Assembly (NCBI GenBank): GCA_014155875.1
Contig: JACEFZ010018312.1
Location: 1 to 64,000 of the forward strand
Reading direction: 5' to 3'
DNA: 64,000 nucleotides
Source: Cepaea nemoralis
Taxonomy: Eukaryota > Mollusca > Gastropoda > Stylommatophora > Helicidae
The position numbers and the translations under genes are program-made. The notes under the pieces were generated by a model that saw nothing but the letters and a program-made list of their open reading frames with translations, was not told where the DNA came from and did no database searches. Positions 1-12,950 of this stretch are shown here, piece after piece; position 1 is the stretch's first letter, and every line of letters starts with the position of its first letter.

Positions 1-2199
1 CTTCTTAAACCCCCGCCCCATTTTTTTCCCCCCTGCATCTACTTTTGGGCTCCGTCTGTCCCCCTGGGCTTACTTAAACTTCCTTCCCCCCAAACCCTTT
101 TCTTTTCCCCCCTTTAATCTTTTCTTTCCCCCTGATATCTACTTGATCTCCTGTCTGACCCACTGACATCTACTTGATCTGTCTCCTATCTATCCCACTG
201 ACATCTACTTGATCTCCTTCTGTCCCACTGACATCTACTTGATCTCCTGTCTGTCCCATTGACATCTACTTGATCTCCTGTCTGTCCCACTGACATCTAC
301 TTGATCTCCTGTCTGCCTCACTGACATCTATTTGATCTCCTGTCTGTCCCACTGACATCTACTTGATCTCCTGTCTGTCCCACTGACATCTACTTGATCT
401 CCTGTCTGTCCCACTGACATCTACTTGATCTGTCTCCTATCTGTCCCACTGACATCTACTTGATCTCCTGTCTGTCCCACTGACATCTACTTGATCTCCT
501 ATCTGTCCCACTGACATCTACTTGATCGTCTCCTATCTGTCCCACTGATATCTACTTGATCTCCTGTCTGTCCCACTGACATCTACTTGATCTGTCTCCT
601 ATCTGTCCCACTGACATCTACTTGATCTCCTGTCTATCCCACTGACATCTACTTGATCTCCTTTCTGTCCCACTGACATCTACTTGATCTCCTATCTGTT
701 TCACTGACATCTACTTGATCTCCTATCTGTTTCACTGACATCTACTTGATCTCCTATCTATTTCACTGACATCTACTTGATCTCTTGTCTGTTTCACTGA
801 CATCTACTTGATCTCCTATCTGTTTCACTGACATCTACTTGATCTGTCTCCTGTCTGTTTCACTGACATCTACTTGATCTCCTGTCTGTTTCACTGACAT
901 CTACTTGATCTGTCTCCTATCTGTCCCACTGACATCTACTTGATCTGTCTCCTATCTGTCCCACTGACATCTACTTGATCTCCTGTCTGTTTCACTGACA
1001 TCTACTTGATCTGTCTCCTATCTGTCCCACTGACATCTACTTGATCTGTCTCCTATCTGTCCCACTGACATCTACTTGATCTGTCTCCTATCTGTCCCAC
1101 TGACATCTACTTGATCTCCTATCTGTTTCACTGACATCTACTTGATCTCCTGTCGGTTTCACTGACATCTACTTGATCTGTCTCCTATCTGTCCCACTGA
1201 CATCTACTTGATCTCCTGTCTGTCCCACTGACATCTACTTGATCTCCTGTCTGTCCCACTGACATCTACTTGATCTCCTGTCTGCCCCACTGACATCTAT
1301 TTGATCTCCTGTCTGTCCCACTGACATCTACTTGATCTCCTGTCTGTCCCACTGACATCTACTTGATCTCCTGTCTGTCCCACTGACATCTACTTGATCT
1401 CCTGTCTGTCCCACTGACATCTACTTGATCCCCTGTCTGCCCCACTGACATCTACGTGATCTCCTGTCTGTCCCACTGACATCTACTTGATCTGTCCCAC
1501 TGACATCTACTTGATCTGTCCCACTAATATCTACTTGATCTGTCCCACTGATATCTACTTGATCTGTCCCACTGATATCTACTTGATCTGTCTTCTATCT
1601 GTCCCACTGACATCTACTTGACCTTCTGTCTGTCCCACTGACATCTACTTGACCTTCTGTCTGTCTCACTGACATCTACTTGACCTTCTGTCTGTCCCAC
1701 TGACATCTACTTGATCTGTCTCCTGTCTGTCCCACTGACATCTACTTGACCTGTCTTCTGTCTGTCCCACTGACATCTACTTGATCTCCTATCTGTCCCA
1801 CTGTCATTTACTTGATCTCCTGTGTGTCCCACTGATATCTCCTTGATCTCCTGTCTGTCCCACTGACATCTACTTGACCTGTCTTCTGTTTGTCCCACTG
1901 ACATCTACTTGACCTCCTGTCTGTCCCACTGACATCTACTTGACCTTCTGTCTGTCCCACTGACATCTACTTGACCTTCTGTCTATCCCACTGACATCTA
2001 CTTGACCTCCTGTCTGTCCCACTGACATCTACTTGACCTTCTGTCTGTCCCACTGACATCTTCTTGACCTTCTGTCTGTCTAACTGACATCTACTTGACC
2101 TGTCTCCTGTCTGTCCCACTGACATCTACTTGACCTGTCTCCTGTCTGTCCCACTGACATCTACTTGATCTCCTGTGTGTCCCACTAACATCTACTTGA
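1..2199. repeat. 31-bp minisatellite
   Basis: Direct tandem array of a 31-bp unit built from 'gatctcctgtctgtcccac' followed by 'tgacatctactt', roughly 65-70 copies. Many units carry a 'gatctgtctcct' length variant. Bases 1-120 are a degenerate pyrimidine-rich approach to the array. From about 1610 'gacct' replaces 'gatct', so the array has variant blocks. Short ORFs inside it are repeat translations and not genes. Confidence 0.95.
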
Positions 2200-2396
2200 T
2201 CTGAGAGACAGCAGACATTCCTATCTGAGAGACAGCAGACTTGCCTATCTGACAAACAAAAGAAATTTCTATCTGAGAGAAAACAGACATTCCTACCTGA
2301 GACACAGCAGACATTCCTATCTGACAGACAGAAGAAATTCCTATCTGAGAGAAAACAGACACTCCTGCCTGAGAGACAGCACACATTCCTATCTTA
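2200..2396. repeat. degenerate ~30-bp tandem repeat
   Basis: About six diverged units of the type 'ctgagagacagcagacattc' plus 'ctat'. Some units change to 'gaaagaaatttctatctg' or 'gagaaaacagac'. The array abuts the 31-bp minisatellite and shares its 'atct' joints. Open frames on both strands are only translations of the repeat. Confidence 0.8.
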
Positions 2397-2475
2397 GTGA
2401 TGCATATGTGTTCTCCTTTTTGTTGTTGTTTAGATAAACAGTTTTATTGTCTAGCAGCAGGTAAAGCATGCTGTC

Positions 2476-2940
2476 TGATATTCTCTTGCAGGACCATCAC
2501 CAGCCAATGTCTCTGTCTCTCTTGCAGGTCCATCACCAGTCAATGTCTCTGTCTCTCTTGCAGGTCCATCACCGGTCAATGTTGCTCTGTCTCCCTTGCA
2601 GGTCCATCACCAGTCAATGCCTCTGTCTCTCTTGCAGGTCCATCACCAGTCAATGCCTCTGTCTCTCTTGCAGGTCCATCACCAGTCAATGCCTCTGTCT
2701 GATGCTCAAGTTGCTCTGCCTCTCTTGCAGGTCCATCATCAGTCAATGCCTCTGTCTCTCTTGCAGGTCCATCACCAGTAATTGCCTCTGTCTGATGCTC
2801 AAGTTGCTCTGCCTCTCTTGCAGGTCCATCATCAGTCAATGCCTCTGTCTCTCTTGTAGGTCCATCACCAGTAATTGCCTCTGTCTGATGCTCAAGTTGC
2901 TCTGTCTCTCTTGCAGGTCCATCACCAGCCAATGCCTCGG
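2476..2940 (+). repeat. tandem array of a 3' splice-site unit
   Basis: The unit of about 36 bp contains 'ctctgtctctcttgcag', a polypyrimidine tract with an AG, followed by 'gtccatcaccagtcaatgc'. I count eleven copies of the acceptor, with AG ends from 2491 to 2916; ten read CAG and one (near 2860) reads TAG. Some units carry a longer insert containing 'gtctgatgctcaagttgc'. The last copy runs into the coding exon that starts at 2917, so the array looks like repeated duplication of the intron/exon junction of that exon. Confidence 0.9.
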
Positions 2941-4856
2941 TGACCATGGAGGGGCTGGCATCTTCCTGGTCATCCATGGACAGCAATCGTCTGGCAGTCA
3001 CACCGAGCATGACTGGCAGTTCCCTGTCTTCAGATCACAGTGTTCGCATTTCCTCTCCTCCCATCAGACGTGCGGCCAGCCCTTATCTTCTGAGTTTGCA
3101 GGGACAGAGTGGCTCCCTCCAGCGTCGACCGCTGGTCAAACAGTACAGCATGGACGTGGGATCTGACCCCCAGCTCAACAACATCAACACCAGCACACAC
3201 ACCGACATGTGGGAGAAGCTGAAAGAATTACATAAACCACAATGTAAGCCAGACCACAATATTTCCAGGTCCCAACCTTCTTTGAAAGATATCAAAGGCA
3301 GTTCATTGGAAGGAAAAGCTGGAGGCTCTCTGGACTCAAAAGAAAGCAGCACAACTGGGGAACGTCTACCAGCTAGGGATAGGATTAAACATAAGTTGTT
3401 GAGAAGCCGCAGCAGTGGAGCTAAATATAGCCGTTTCAGGGATAAATACAAGCAGAGTAACCTGAACAAAGTGTTGAAGCTCAACGGCTCAGAGACAAGT
3501 CTGTCCAAGGAAAAACTGAAGAAATCCAGTCAGCCTGGAAGCAACGAGACTGGCTCTGATGTGGACGAGTCTATACTGAGTGACTGGGGCAGTGAGGAAG
3601 CAGCTTGTGACCTGGAAGTCAAGATGATAACGGGGGGAACAGAAGATGATGAAGATGACATCCGTCCGACATTGTCACCATATGCTTCAGAGGACCGCGA
3701 CAGTGGTCACCTTGAGACATGTGTGCGGGGACTGATGGAGTCTGTGGCATCAGGTAGTCAGTCTTCCAGGGGTGACAGTACACCCAGAGCCATGAAGCCA
3801 GCACATGCCAAGGGTCGGAGCCCCCTGCCGGCAGCAGCCCGCACCAACCCCGGCATTGACAACACCAGCTTTGAGCTGGGAGAAGATATACGACTGCCTC
3901 CCTGTTGTAAGGCTCGGGAATCGGCGGCAGTCAAGCGTAGCAATTCCTTCAGTCCCTCTAAACTCACACCGAAAGCTTTCAGTCCTCCAATGCTTCTCTC
4001 ACCTCGGTCCGACCGGTCTCTGAGTCCATTCGGACTCCGAGAACATACAACAGCAGTGTCACCACTAGCGTTGGAGGACAGCACATACAAACTGAGCCTG
4101 TCTCAAACTGGAAGAGACGCACCTCTTAGTCCTGTATCATTTGCTCATTCGCACATGCTTACTGTACCTTACGCTCATTCGGCATATTCCAGTATGCACA
4201 TGCGCTCCCCTTCCCCGACCCCTCCCAAACATGGACTAGCACAACCAGCTGACCACTCACACGACAGCAGATGGCAACCCGTGGGCTCTCCGGCCCCAGT
4301 GCGCAGACAGCAAACTCTGTCACGTTCATCAGCAGTGGATCATGATTCTCCAGTGACATCATCACCATTGCGTCGTCGCATTCCTCACACGCTTTCCATG
4401 GACAGCGCCTTCCTGCTGCCGCCGGGACTGCATGCAACTTTCTCCATGAATGAGCCTTACCTAGAGCTACATGCTGGCTGCAGGGCTGCCTCTCCCCTGC
4501 CCTCACCCAGGAACTCTCAGCAAACTCTGCCAAGTATGTTCACTCGATCAGCATCAACATCGGCACCTCAGCAGTGGCACACCTCATCACAACCTCCCAT
4601 ACGACATCAGCAGAGTCTACCATCTCATCCAGCCACAGAGGCAGTCACCATCACCCACAGCTCGGCACAACCATCTTCCTGCTCTCAGTCCATGTCTATA
4701 GCTGTTCCATCTCTGAACCCCACAGACAATGAATCCTTTGAATACGAGGAGAACCTAGTTACCCCAACCCAAGAAGTCGACAGAGACAGTGAGAGTTCTG
4801 GGGCTCCACAGCAACAGAAAGATGACAACTCAGACAGATCTGAGGAGAAATTATGA
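2917..4856 (+). CDS. terminal coding exon, Ser/Pro-rich protein, unrecognised
   Basis: Long open exon ending in TGA at 4854-4856. I place its 5' edge just after the last 'ttgcag' (2916) because the frame is closed upstream by TGA at 2886-2888. It enters in a phase that needs one base from the previous exon, which is not in the window. It encodes about 645 residues, low in hydrophobic stretches and rich in Ser and Pro, so probably disordered. Visible parts are a basic stretch (RSRSSGAKYSRFRDKYK), an acidic stretch (TEDDEDDIRP), and many Ser-Pro sites such as SPPMLLSPRSDRSLSPFG, which are candidates for proline-directed phosphorylation. There is no membrane segment or catalytic motif. It reads as the C-terminal tail of a larger signalling or scaffold protein. 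I do not recognise the family and give no symbol. Confidence 0.85.
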
Positions 4857-5095
4857 TTTCTATTTTGGTTTAACTTTGAATTCATGCTGTTGGCAAACAT
4901 GTCAGTGATATCATTATTGGACATTGGTTTGACCACCGCAATGTATGTTCACATACTTTTGTGCGTGTTTGACTTTGTGCCAGTGTGGTTACAGATATGT
5001 CTTCTCTCAGAGGCACGGCTGGCCCAGTAGTTTGTATGCAAGCCTTTCAGGTTTGGAGTTCCAACTCCAGTCAAACACAGATTTGTATCAGAGAC
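4857..5095 (+). other. probable 3' UTR start, no gene
   Basis: Unique sequence after the stop codon of the Ser/Pro-rich exon. I see no AATAAA in it or close downstream, so the polyadenylation site may lie in or beyond the following minisatellites, or may use a variant signal. Confidence 0.5.
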
Positions 5096-5545
5096 AACAA
5101 TACAATAGATTACACTCCTGCAACAGCCAGGGGAACGTACCTTTACACTGTTGTAACAGCCTGGAGCATGCAACTTTACACTGTTGTAACAGCCGGGAGC
5201 ATGCAACTTTACACTGTTGTAACAGCCAGGAGCATGCAGCTTTACACTGTTGTAACAGCCAGGAGCACTCAGCTTTACACTGTTGTAACAGCCTGGAGTG
5301 TGCAGCTTTACACTGTTGTAACAGCCTGGAGTGTGCAGCTTTACACTGTTGTAACAGCCAGGAGCATGCAGCTTTACACTGTTGTATTAGCCAGGAGCAT
5401 GCAGCTTTACACTGTTGTAACAGCCAGAAGTGTACAGCTTGACACTGTTGTAACAGCCAGAAGTGTACAGCTTGACACTGTTGTAACAGCCATGAGTGTG
5501 CGGCTTTACACTGTTGTACTAGCCATAACATTCAGTGTTACACTA
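5096..5545. repeat. 33-bp minisatellite
   Basis: About thirteen units of 33 bp ('ttacactgttgtaacagcc' then 'aggagcatgcagct'). The period is a multiple of three, so several frames stay open on both strands. The repeat 'TVVTARSMQLY' is a by-product and not evidence of coding. Confidence 0.93.
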
Positions 5546-6040
5546 TTGCACCAGCATGTACACTTATGCCACATCCTGTACACTAATGCAACATCCTGTA
5601 CACTGATGCAATATCCTGTACACTGATGCAACATCCTGTACACTGGTACAACATCCTGAACACTGATGCAACATTCTATACACCAATGCAACATCCTGTA
5701 CACTGATACAACATCCTGTACACTGATACAACATTCTGTACACTGATGCAACATTCTGTACACTGATGCAACATCCTGTACACTGATGCAACATCCTGTA
5801 CACTGATACAACATACTGTACACTGGTATAACATCCTGCACACAGATACAACATTCTGTACACTTGTACACCATCCTGTAGGCTGATGCAACATCATGTA
5901 CACTGGTACAACATTTTGTACACTGGTACAGCAACCTGTACACTGATGCAGCATTATATACACTGATGCAATACCCTGAACACTGATACAACATTCTATA
6001 CACTGATACAACATCCTGTACACTGATACAACATTCTGTT
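5546..6040. repeat. 20-bp minisatellite
   Basis: About 24 units of 'acactgatgcaacatcctgt' with variants (aca/gca, gata/ggta). It directly follows the 33-bp array and shares the 'cactgttg/cactgatg' core, so it may have arisen from it. Confidence 0.93.
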
Positions 6041-6954
6041 AGTCATTCTGGTAGTCAATTTGTACACAGAAACAACAAGGGCCAACAGCCAGAAGAAGTG
6101 CAGTTAGTTAGTGCACACCAACAATGGTGCACACCAACAATAGTGCACAAGTGAGGCAACAATAACTTCTCTCCTTCAGTTAGATGCTTGTATGTACAAA
6201 AAAGCAAAACCAATGCCCTATGAACTGTAAACAGTTGAGGTAACACTGTGGCCTGTTTGATGTCATCAGCTCAGTCATCATGTTTGACTTAGTTACCCTT
6301 GTCTTTCCATGACACATTTGTATCATTTATTTGAGTTTGGAATGTTGAATACAAACATCGCAGACATGCTGGTCTGCTGCAGGTACTTCCTGTCATGCAA
6401 ACATGTTGACATGCAGGTCAGCGCTCCGGAATACATGTGTGTGTGTGTGTGTGTGTGAGTGAGATTGACAGTCTGACTGACTGACTGATTGTCTGACTGA
6501 CTGATTGCATCTTTCCAATAAGCCTGGACAGGACTAGATGTGCATGTGTTATTTTGTTTAGTTTAGTTTAGTTTAGTTTAGTCGACGGATCAACATAACC
6601 CATAAGTGCTCCATTCTACTCCTCACTCAAACCTGAGTCTGGAGAATCTCAGCTCAGTTCACAAACTCCATAGCACCAGCGAGGATCCTGAAATAGTTTT
6701 GGGTAGATGATTTTTTACGTGTGCAAAAATACACACGGGCGTCCAAACTCATTACCCAGAGACCAGGGGAAATTTTATTACTAGAAGTCCACGAGAAAAC
6801 ATCCCGGCCCTCATCATGTTGTTATTTTGTGTGTTCATCTATACCAGACAACATTCTATGTGAAATTGGTTTTCTGCAGATTTTTTAAAATCAAAATGCT
6901 TTCCCACGGCATGGCTTACTTTGATACCTCCATAGGTTTATTGTCTTGTCCCTA
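6041..6954. other. no gene seen; (GT)n and interspersed-repeat-like segment
   Basis: Mostly unique sequence. It holds a (GT)n run near 6436-6456 and four to five copies of 'gttta/tttag' at about 6556-6582, followed by roughly 250 bp of mixed sequence. A short pentamer tail next to a unique body is typical of a reverse-oriented non-LTR or SINE end, but I cannot match it to another copy in this window. Confidence 0.45.
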
Positions 6955-8400
6955 CTTGTAGGTGTCACAGTACAGCTATTGTACTTGTAGGTGTCACAGT
7001 ACAGCTGTTGTACTTGTAGGTGTCACAGTACAGCTGTTGTACTTGTAGGTGTCACAGTACAGCTGTTGTACTTGTAGGTGTCACAGTACAGCTGTTGTAC
7101 TTGTAGGTGTCACAGTACAGCTGTTGTACTTGTGGGTGTCACAGTACAGCTGTTGTACTTGTAGGTGTCACAGTACAGCTGTTGTACTTGTAGGTGTCAC
7201 AGTACAGCTGTTGTACTTGTAGGTGTCACAGTACAGCTGTTGTACTTGTAGGTGTTTCAGTACAGCTGTTGTACTTGTAAGTGTCTCAGTACAGCTGTTG
7301 TACTTGTAAGTGTCTCAGTACAGCTGTTGTACTTGTAGGTGTCTCAGTACAGCTGTTGTACTTGTAGGTGTCACAGTACAGATGTTGTACTTGTAGGTGT
7401 CTCAGTACAGCTGTTGTACTTGTAGGTGTCACAGTACAGCTGTTGTACTTGTAGGTGTCACAGTACAGATGTTGTACTTGTATGTGTCACAGTTAAGATG
7501 TTGTACTTGTAGGTGTCACAGTACATCTGTTGTACTTTTAGGTGTCACAGTACAGCTGTTGTAATTATGTGTTGAAATTTCTAGTCTACTTCTAGATGTC
7601 ACAGTACAGCTGTTGTACTTGTAGGTGTCACAGTACAGCTGTTGTACTTCTATGTGTCACAGTACAGCTGTTGTACTTGTAGGTGTCACAGTACAGCTGT
7701 TGTACGTGTAGGTGTCACAGTACAGCTGTTGTACTTGTAGCTGTCTCAGTACAGCTGTTGTACTTGTAGGTGTCACAGTACAGCTGTTGTACTTGTAGGT
7801 GTCTCAGTACAGCTGTTGTACTTGTAGGTGTCACAGTACAGCTGTTGTACTTGTAGGTGTCACAGTACAGCTGTTGTACTTGTAGGTGTCACAGTACAGC
7901 TGTTGTACTTGTAGGTGTCACAGTACAGCTGTTGTACTTGTAGGTGTCACAGTACAGCTGTTGTACTTGTAGGTGTCACAGTACAGCTGTTGTACTTGTA
8001 GGTGTCACAGTACAGCTGTTGTACTTGTAGGTGTCACAGTACAGCTGTTGTACTTCTAGATGTCACAGTACAGCTGTTGTACTTGTAGGTGTCACATTAC
8101 AGCTGTTGTACTTGTAGGTGTCACAGTACAGCTGTTGTACTTGTAGATGTCACAGTACAGCTGTTGTACTTGTAGGTGTCACAGTACATCTGTTGTACTT
8201 GTAGGTGTCACAGTACATCTGTTGTAATTATGTGGTGAAATTTCTAGTCTACTTCTAGATGTCACAGTACAGCTGTTGTACTTGTAGGTGTCACAGTACA
8301 GCTGTTGTACTTGTAGGTGTCACAGTACAGCTGTTGTACTTGTAGGTGTCACAGTACAGCTGTTGTACTTGTAGGTGTCACAGTACTCCTGTTGTAATTA
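6955..8400. repeat. 29-bp minisatellite
   Basis: About 49 units of 29 bp ('gtgtcacagtacagctgtt' then 'gtacttgtag'). A variant block containing 'aattatgtgttgaaatttctagtctac' in parts (near 7561-7595 and again at 8226-8262) marks an internal duplication about 665 bp apart. Confidence 0.95.
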
Positions 8401-9055
8401 TGTATTGAACTGCCAGTTTGTATGGGAAGACATACTGATATATTTCTGTCACCATCACAACTGCCATATTGTACGGAAGTTTATCACAAATTGCCAGAGA
8501 CATGTGTCTATAAATTTAGTGGAGGTATCATGGTATACTCATCTGCTGGCTCTGAGATCCTAGCTGTGAGGTTCTAGCTCATAGATCTCAGAGCTATATA
8601 AAAACAAAGACCTCGATGTTAAGCAAGTAAATTGGTTGTGCCATTATATGTGTGGGCTGTCTGACTGGTGTCAAGGACGTTTGCATGGTCATTGGTTGCA
8701 TGTTTTATTGATATGTCAAAGCTGTAAGCCATGACTCGGCAGGTTTCGCTGTCAGTTCCTACCTACTTCTTGGTCATCAGACTGTCGCTGTGTTCCGCCC
8801 AATAACATTGTGATCACTTGAGCAGACAGACAATGATTGGCCGTGCTGTGTGCTTGCTGACACAAACGGCTGTGTGCATTGCTTCTATCAGGTTGTACAT
8901 ATTTGCTATTTATTTTTTCTCACTGATGTTTTATCAAATATTTGTGCATGGCGTTGGTGTTCTGTTTATTTATTTTATTTTCAAGTGTTCAGTCCTCACG
9001 TCAGAACGTTAATGTTTGTACAAGCTGTTAAGAAATTGATTGATGTAACAGTTTA
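8401..9055. other. unique intergenic sequence, no gene seen
   Basis: Non-repetitive AT-rich sequence with only short open frames on the + strand. I find no splice-bounded exon, RNA gene or recognisable protein motif. Confidence 0.5.
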
Positions 9056-12000
9056 CTGATATAGGAGCTGATAAATATAGGAGCTGATTGATATAGGAGC
9101 TGATTGATATAGAAGCTGATATAAGAGCTGTTTGATATTGGAGCTGTTTGATATAGGAGCTCATTAATATAGGAGCTGTTTGATATAAGAGCTGATTTGG
9201 AGGTGATTGATATAGGAGCAGATTGATATAGGAGCTGACTAATATAGGAGCTGTTTGATATAGGAGTTGATTAAGATAGCTTATATAGGAGATGGTATGG
9301 GAGCTGATTGATGTAGGAACTGGTTTAGGAGCTGATTGATTTAGGAGCTGGTATAGGAGCTGATTGATATAGGAGCTGATTAATATAGGAGCTGTTTGAT
9401 ATAGGAGTTGATTAAGATAGCTTATATAGGAGATGGTATAGAAGCTGATTGATGTAGGAACTGGTTTAGGAGCTGATTGATATATGAGCTGATTTATATA
9501 AGAGTAGATTGAGATAGGAGCTGGTATAGGAGCTGATTGATATAGGAGCTGATTGATATAGAAGCTGTTTGATATAGGAGCTGTTTGATATAGGAGCTGG
9601 TTGATATTGGAGCTGATTTATATTGGAGCAGATTGATATAGGAGTTGATTGATATAGGAGTTGATATTGGAGCTGATATAGGACTTATTGGCATACGAGC
9701 TGATTGATACAGGAGTTGATATAGGAGCTTATTGATATAGGAGCTGATTGATATAGGAGTTGATATAGGAGCTGATAGATACAGGAGTTGATATAGGAGC
9801 TGATTGATACAGGAGTTGATATAGGAGCTGATTGATACAGGAGTTGATATAGGAGCTTATTGGTATAGGAGCTGATTGATATAGGAGCTGATTGATACAG
9901 GAGTTGATATAGGAGCTGATTGATACAGGAGTTGATATAGGAGCTGATTGATACAGGAGTTGATATAGGAGCTGACTGATACAGGAGTTGATATAGGAGC
10001 TGATTGATACAGGAGTTGATATGGGAGCTTATTGGTATAGGAGCTGATTGATCTAGGAGCTGATTGATACAGGAGTTGATATAGGAGCTGATTGATACAG
10101 GAGTTGATATAGGAGCTGATTGATACAGGAGTTGATATAGGAGCTGATTGATACAGGAGTTGATATAGGAGCTTATTGGTATAGGAGCTGATTGATCTAG
10201 GAGCTGATTGATACAGGAGTTGATATAGGAGCTGATTGATCTAGGAGCTGATTGATACAGGAGTTGATATAGGAGCTGATTGATACAGGAGTTGATATAG
10301 GAGCTTATTGGTATAGGAGCTGATTGATCTAGGAGCTGATTGATACAGGAGTTGATATAGGAGCTGATTGATACAGGAGTTGATATAGGAGCTGATTGAT
10401 ACAGGAGTTGATATAGGAGCTGATTGATACAGGAGTTGATATAGGAGCTGATTGATACAGGAGTTGATCAAGGAGCTGATTGATACAGGAGTTGATATAG
10501 GAGCTTATTGGTATAGGAGCTGATTGATCTAGGAGCTGATTGATACAGGAGTTGATATAGGAGCTGATTGATACAGGAGTTGATATAGGAGCTGATTGAT
10601 ACAGGAGCTGATTGGCATACGAGCTGATTGATACAGGAGTTGATATAGGAGCTGATTGATACAGGAGTTGATATAGGAGCTGATTGATATAGGAGCTTAT
10701 TGGTATAGGAGTTGATTGATATAGGAGCTGATTGATATAGTTCATATAGGGGCTGTTACAGGGGTTCATATAGGAGCTGATTGGTATAGGAACTTATTGA
10801 TCTAGGAGCTGATATAGGAGCTGATTGGTATAGGAGCTGATTAATATAGGAGCTGATTGGTATAGGAACTGATTGATCTAGGAGCTGATATAGGAGCTTA
10901 TTGGTATAGGAGTTGATTGATATAGGAGCTGATATAGGAGCTGATTGATATAGGAGCTGATTGATACAGGAGTTGATATAGGAACTGATTGATACAGGAA
11001 TTGATATAGGAGCTGATTGATACAGGAGTTGATATAGGAGCTGACTGATACAGGAGTTGATATAGGAGCTGATTGATACAGGAGTTGATATAGGAGCTGA
11101 TATAGGAGCTGATTGATACAGGAGTTGATATAGGAGCTGATTGATACAGGAGTTGATATAGGAACTGATTGATACAGGAATTGATATAGGAGCTGATTGA
11201 TACAGGAGTTGATATAGGAGCTGACTGATACAGGAGTTGATATAGGAGCTGATTGATACAGGAGTTGATATAGGAGCTGATATAGGAGCTGATTGATATA
11301 GGAGCTGATTGATATAGGAGCTGATTGATATAGGAGCTGATTGATACAGGAGCTGATATAGGAGCTGATTGATATAGGAGCTGATTGATATAGGAGCTGA
11401 TTGATACAGGAGCTGATATAGGAGCTGATTGATATAGGAGCTGATTGATACAGGAGTTGATATAGGAGCTGATTGATATAGGAGCTGATTGATATAGGAG
11501 CTGATTGATATAGGAGCTGATTGATACAGGAGCTGATATAGGAGCTGATTGATATACGAGCTGATTGATATACGAGCTGATTGATACAGGAGTTGATATA
11601 GGAGCTGATTGATATAGGAGCTGATTGATATAAGAGTTGATATAGGAGCTGATTGATACAGGAGTTGATATAGGAGCTGATTGATATAGGAGCTGATATA
11701 GGAGCTGATTGATATAGGAGCTGATTGATATAGGAGCTGATATAGGAGCTGATTGATATAGGAGCTGATTGATATAGGAGCTGATTGATATAGGAGCTGA
11801 TATAGGAGCTGATTGATATAGGAGATGATTGATATAGGAGCTGATTGATATAGGAGCTGATTGATATAGGAGCTGATTGATACAGGAGTTGATACAGGAG
11901 TTGATACAGGAGTTGATTTATATAGGAGCTGATTGATATAGTAGTTGATTGCTATAGGAGCTGATTGATATAGGAACTGACTGATATAGGAGTTGATTAA

Positions 12001-12545
12001 TATAGGAGCTGATATAGGAGCTTATTGGAATACGAGCTGATTGACATAGGAGTTGATTGATATAGGAGCTGATTGATATAGGAGCTGATTGATACAGGAG
12101 TTGATACAGGAGTTGATACAGGAGTTGATTTATATAGGAGCTGATTGATATAGGAGCTGATTGATATAGGAACTGACTGATATAGGAGTTGATTAATATA
12201 GGAGCTGATATAGGAGCTTATTGGAATACGAGCTGATTGACATAGGAGTTGATTGATATAGGAGCTGATTGATATAGGAGCTGATTGGTACAGGAGCTGA
12301 TTGATATAGGAGCTGATTGATATAGGAGCTGATTGATATAGGAGTTGACTGATATAGGAGTTGATTAATATAGGAGTTGATTGATATAGGAGCTGATATA
12401 GGAGCTTATTGGTATAGGAGCTGATTGATATAGGAACTGATTGATATAGGAGTTGATTAATATAGGAGCTGATTGATATAGGAGCTGATTGATTTAGGAG
12501 CTGATTGATATAGGAGTTGATTGATATATGAGCTGACTTCTACAC
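9056..12545. repeat. 16-bp / 28-bp composite minisatellite
   Basis: About 3.5 kb built from a 16-bp unit 'attgatataggagctg' and a 28-bp composite in which 'gatacaggagtt' alternates with 'gatataggagctgatt'. The middle (about 9750-11300) is dominated by the 28-bp form and the edges by the 16-bp form. Longer blocks are duplicated, for example near 9240-9300 and 9380-9440, and near 11880-12050 and 12090-12250. Confidence 0.94.
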
Positions 12546-12557
12546 TCCATCATATAT

Positions 12558-12950
12558 ATTGAGAGATTCCATGGTAAACTGAGAGTTTCTATGGTAATAA
12601 TTGAGAGATTCCATGGTAAACTGAGAGTTTCTATGGTAATAATTGAGAGATTCCATGGTAAACTGAGAGTTTCTATGGTAATAATTGAGAGATTCCATGG
12701 TAAACATTGAGAGTTTCTATGGTAAACATTGAGAGTTTCTATGGTAATAATTGAGAGATTCCATGGTAAACTGAGAGTTTCTATGGTAATAATTGAGAGA
12801 TTCCATGGTAAACTGAGAGTTTCTATGGTAATAATTGAGAGATTCCATGGTAAACAGAGTTTCTATGGTAATAATTGAGAGATTCCATGGTAAACTGAGA
12901 GTTTCTATGGGGTAATAATTGAGAGATTCCATGGTAAACATTGAGAGATT
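12558..12950. repeat. 42-bp minisatellite
   Basis: About nine units of 42 bp: 'gagagattccatggtaaact' followed by 'gagagtttctatggtaataa' and 'tt'. Each unit is itself two related halves of about 20 bp, which suggests an older 20-bp ancestor. Confidence 0.92.

Noticed and set aside
120..2196. CRISPR-like array of direct repeats
   Set aside because: Units are contiguous with no unique spacers, there are no cas genes, and the context is an animal genome.
2397..3166. Coding use of the acceptor repeat as a repetitive protein domain (SLAGPSPVNASV)
   Set aside because: The frame shared with the exon is closed by TGA at 2700 and 2886, and each unit contains a good 3' splice site, so the array reads as intronic.
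3083..3508. Antisense ORFs across the Ser/Pro-rich exon
   Set aside because: They are shadows of the + strand exon, which has the splice acceptor, a long open frame and protein-like composition.
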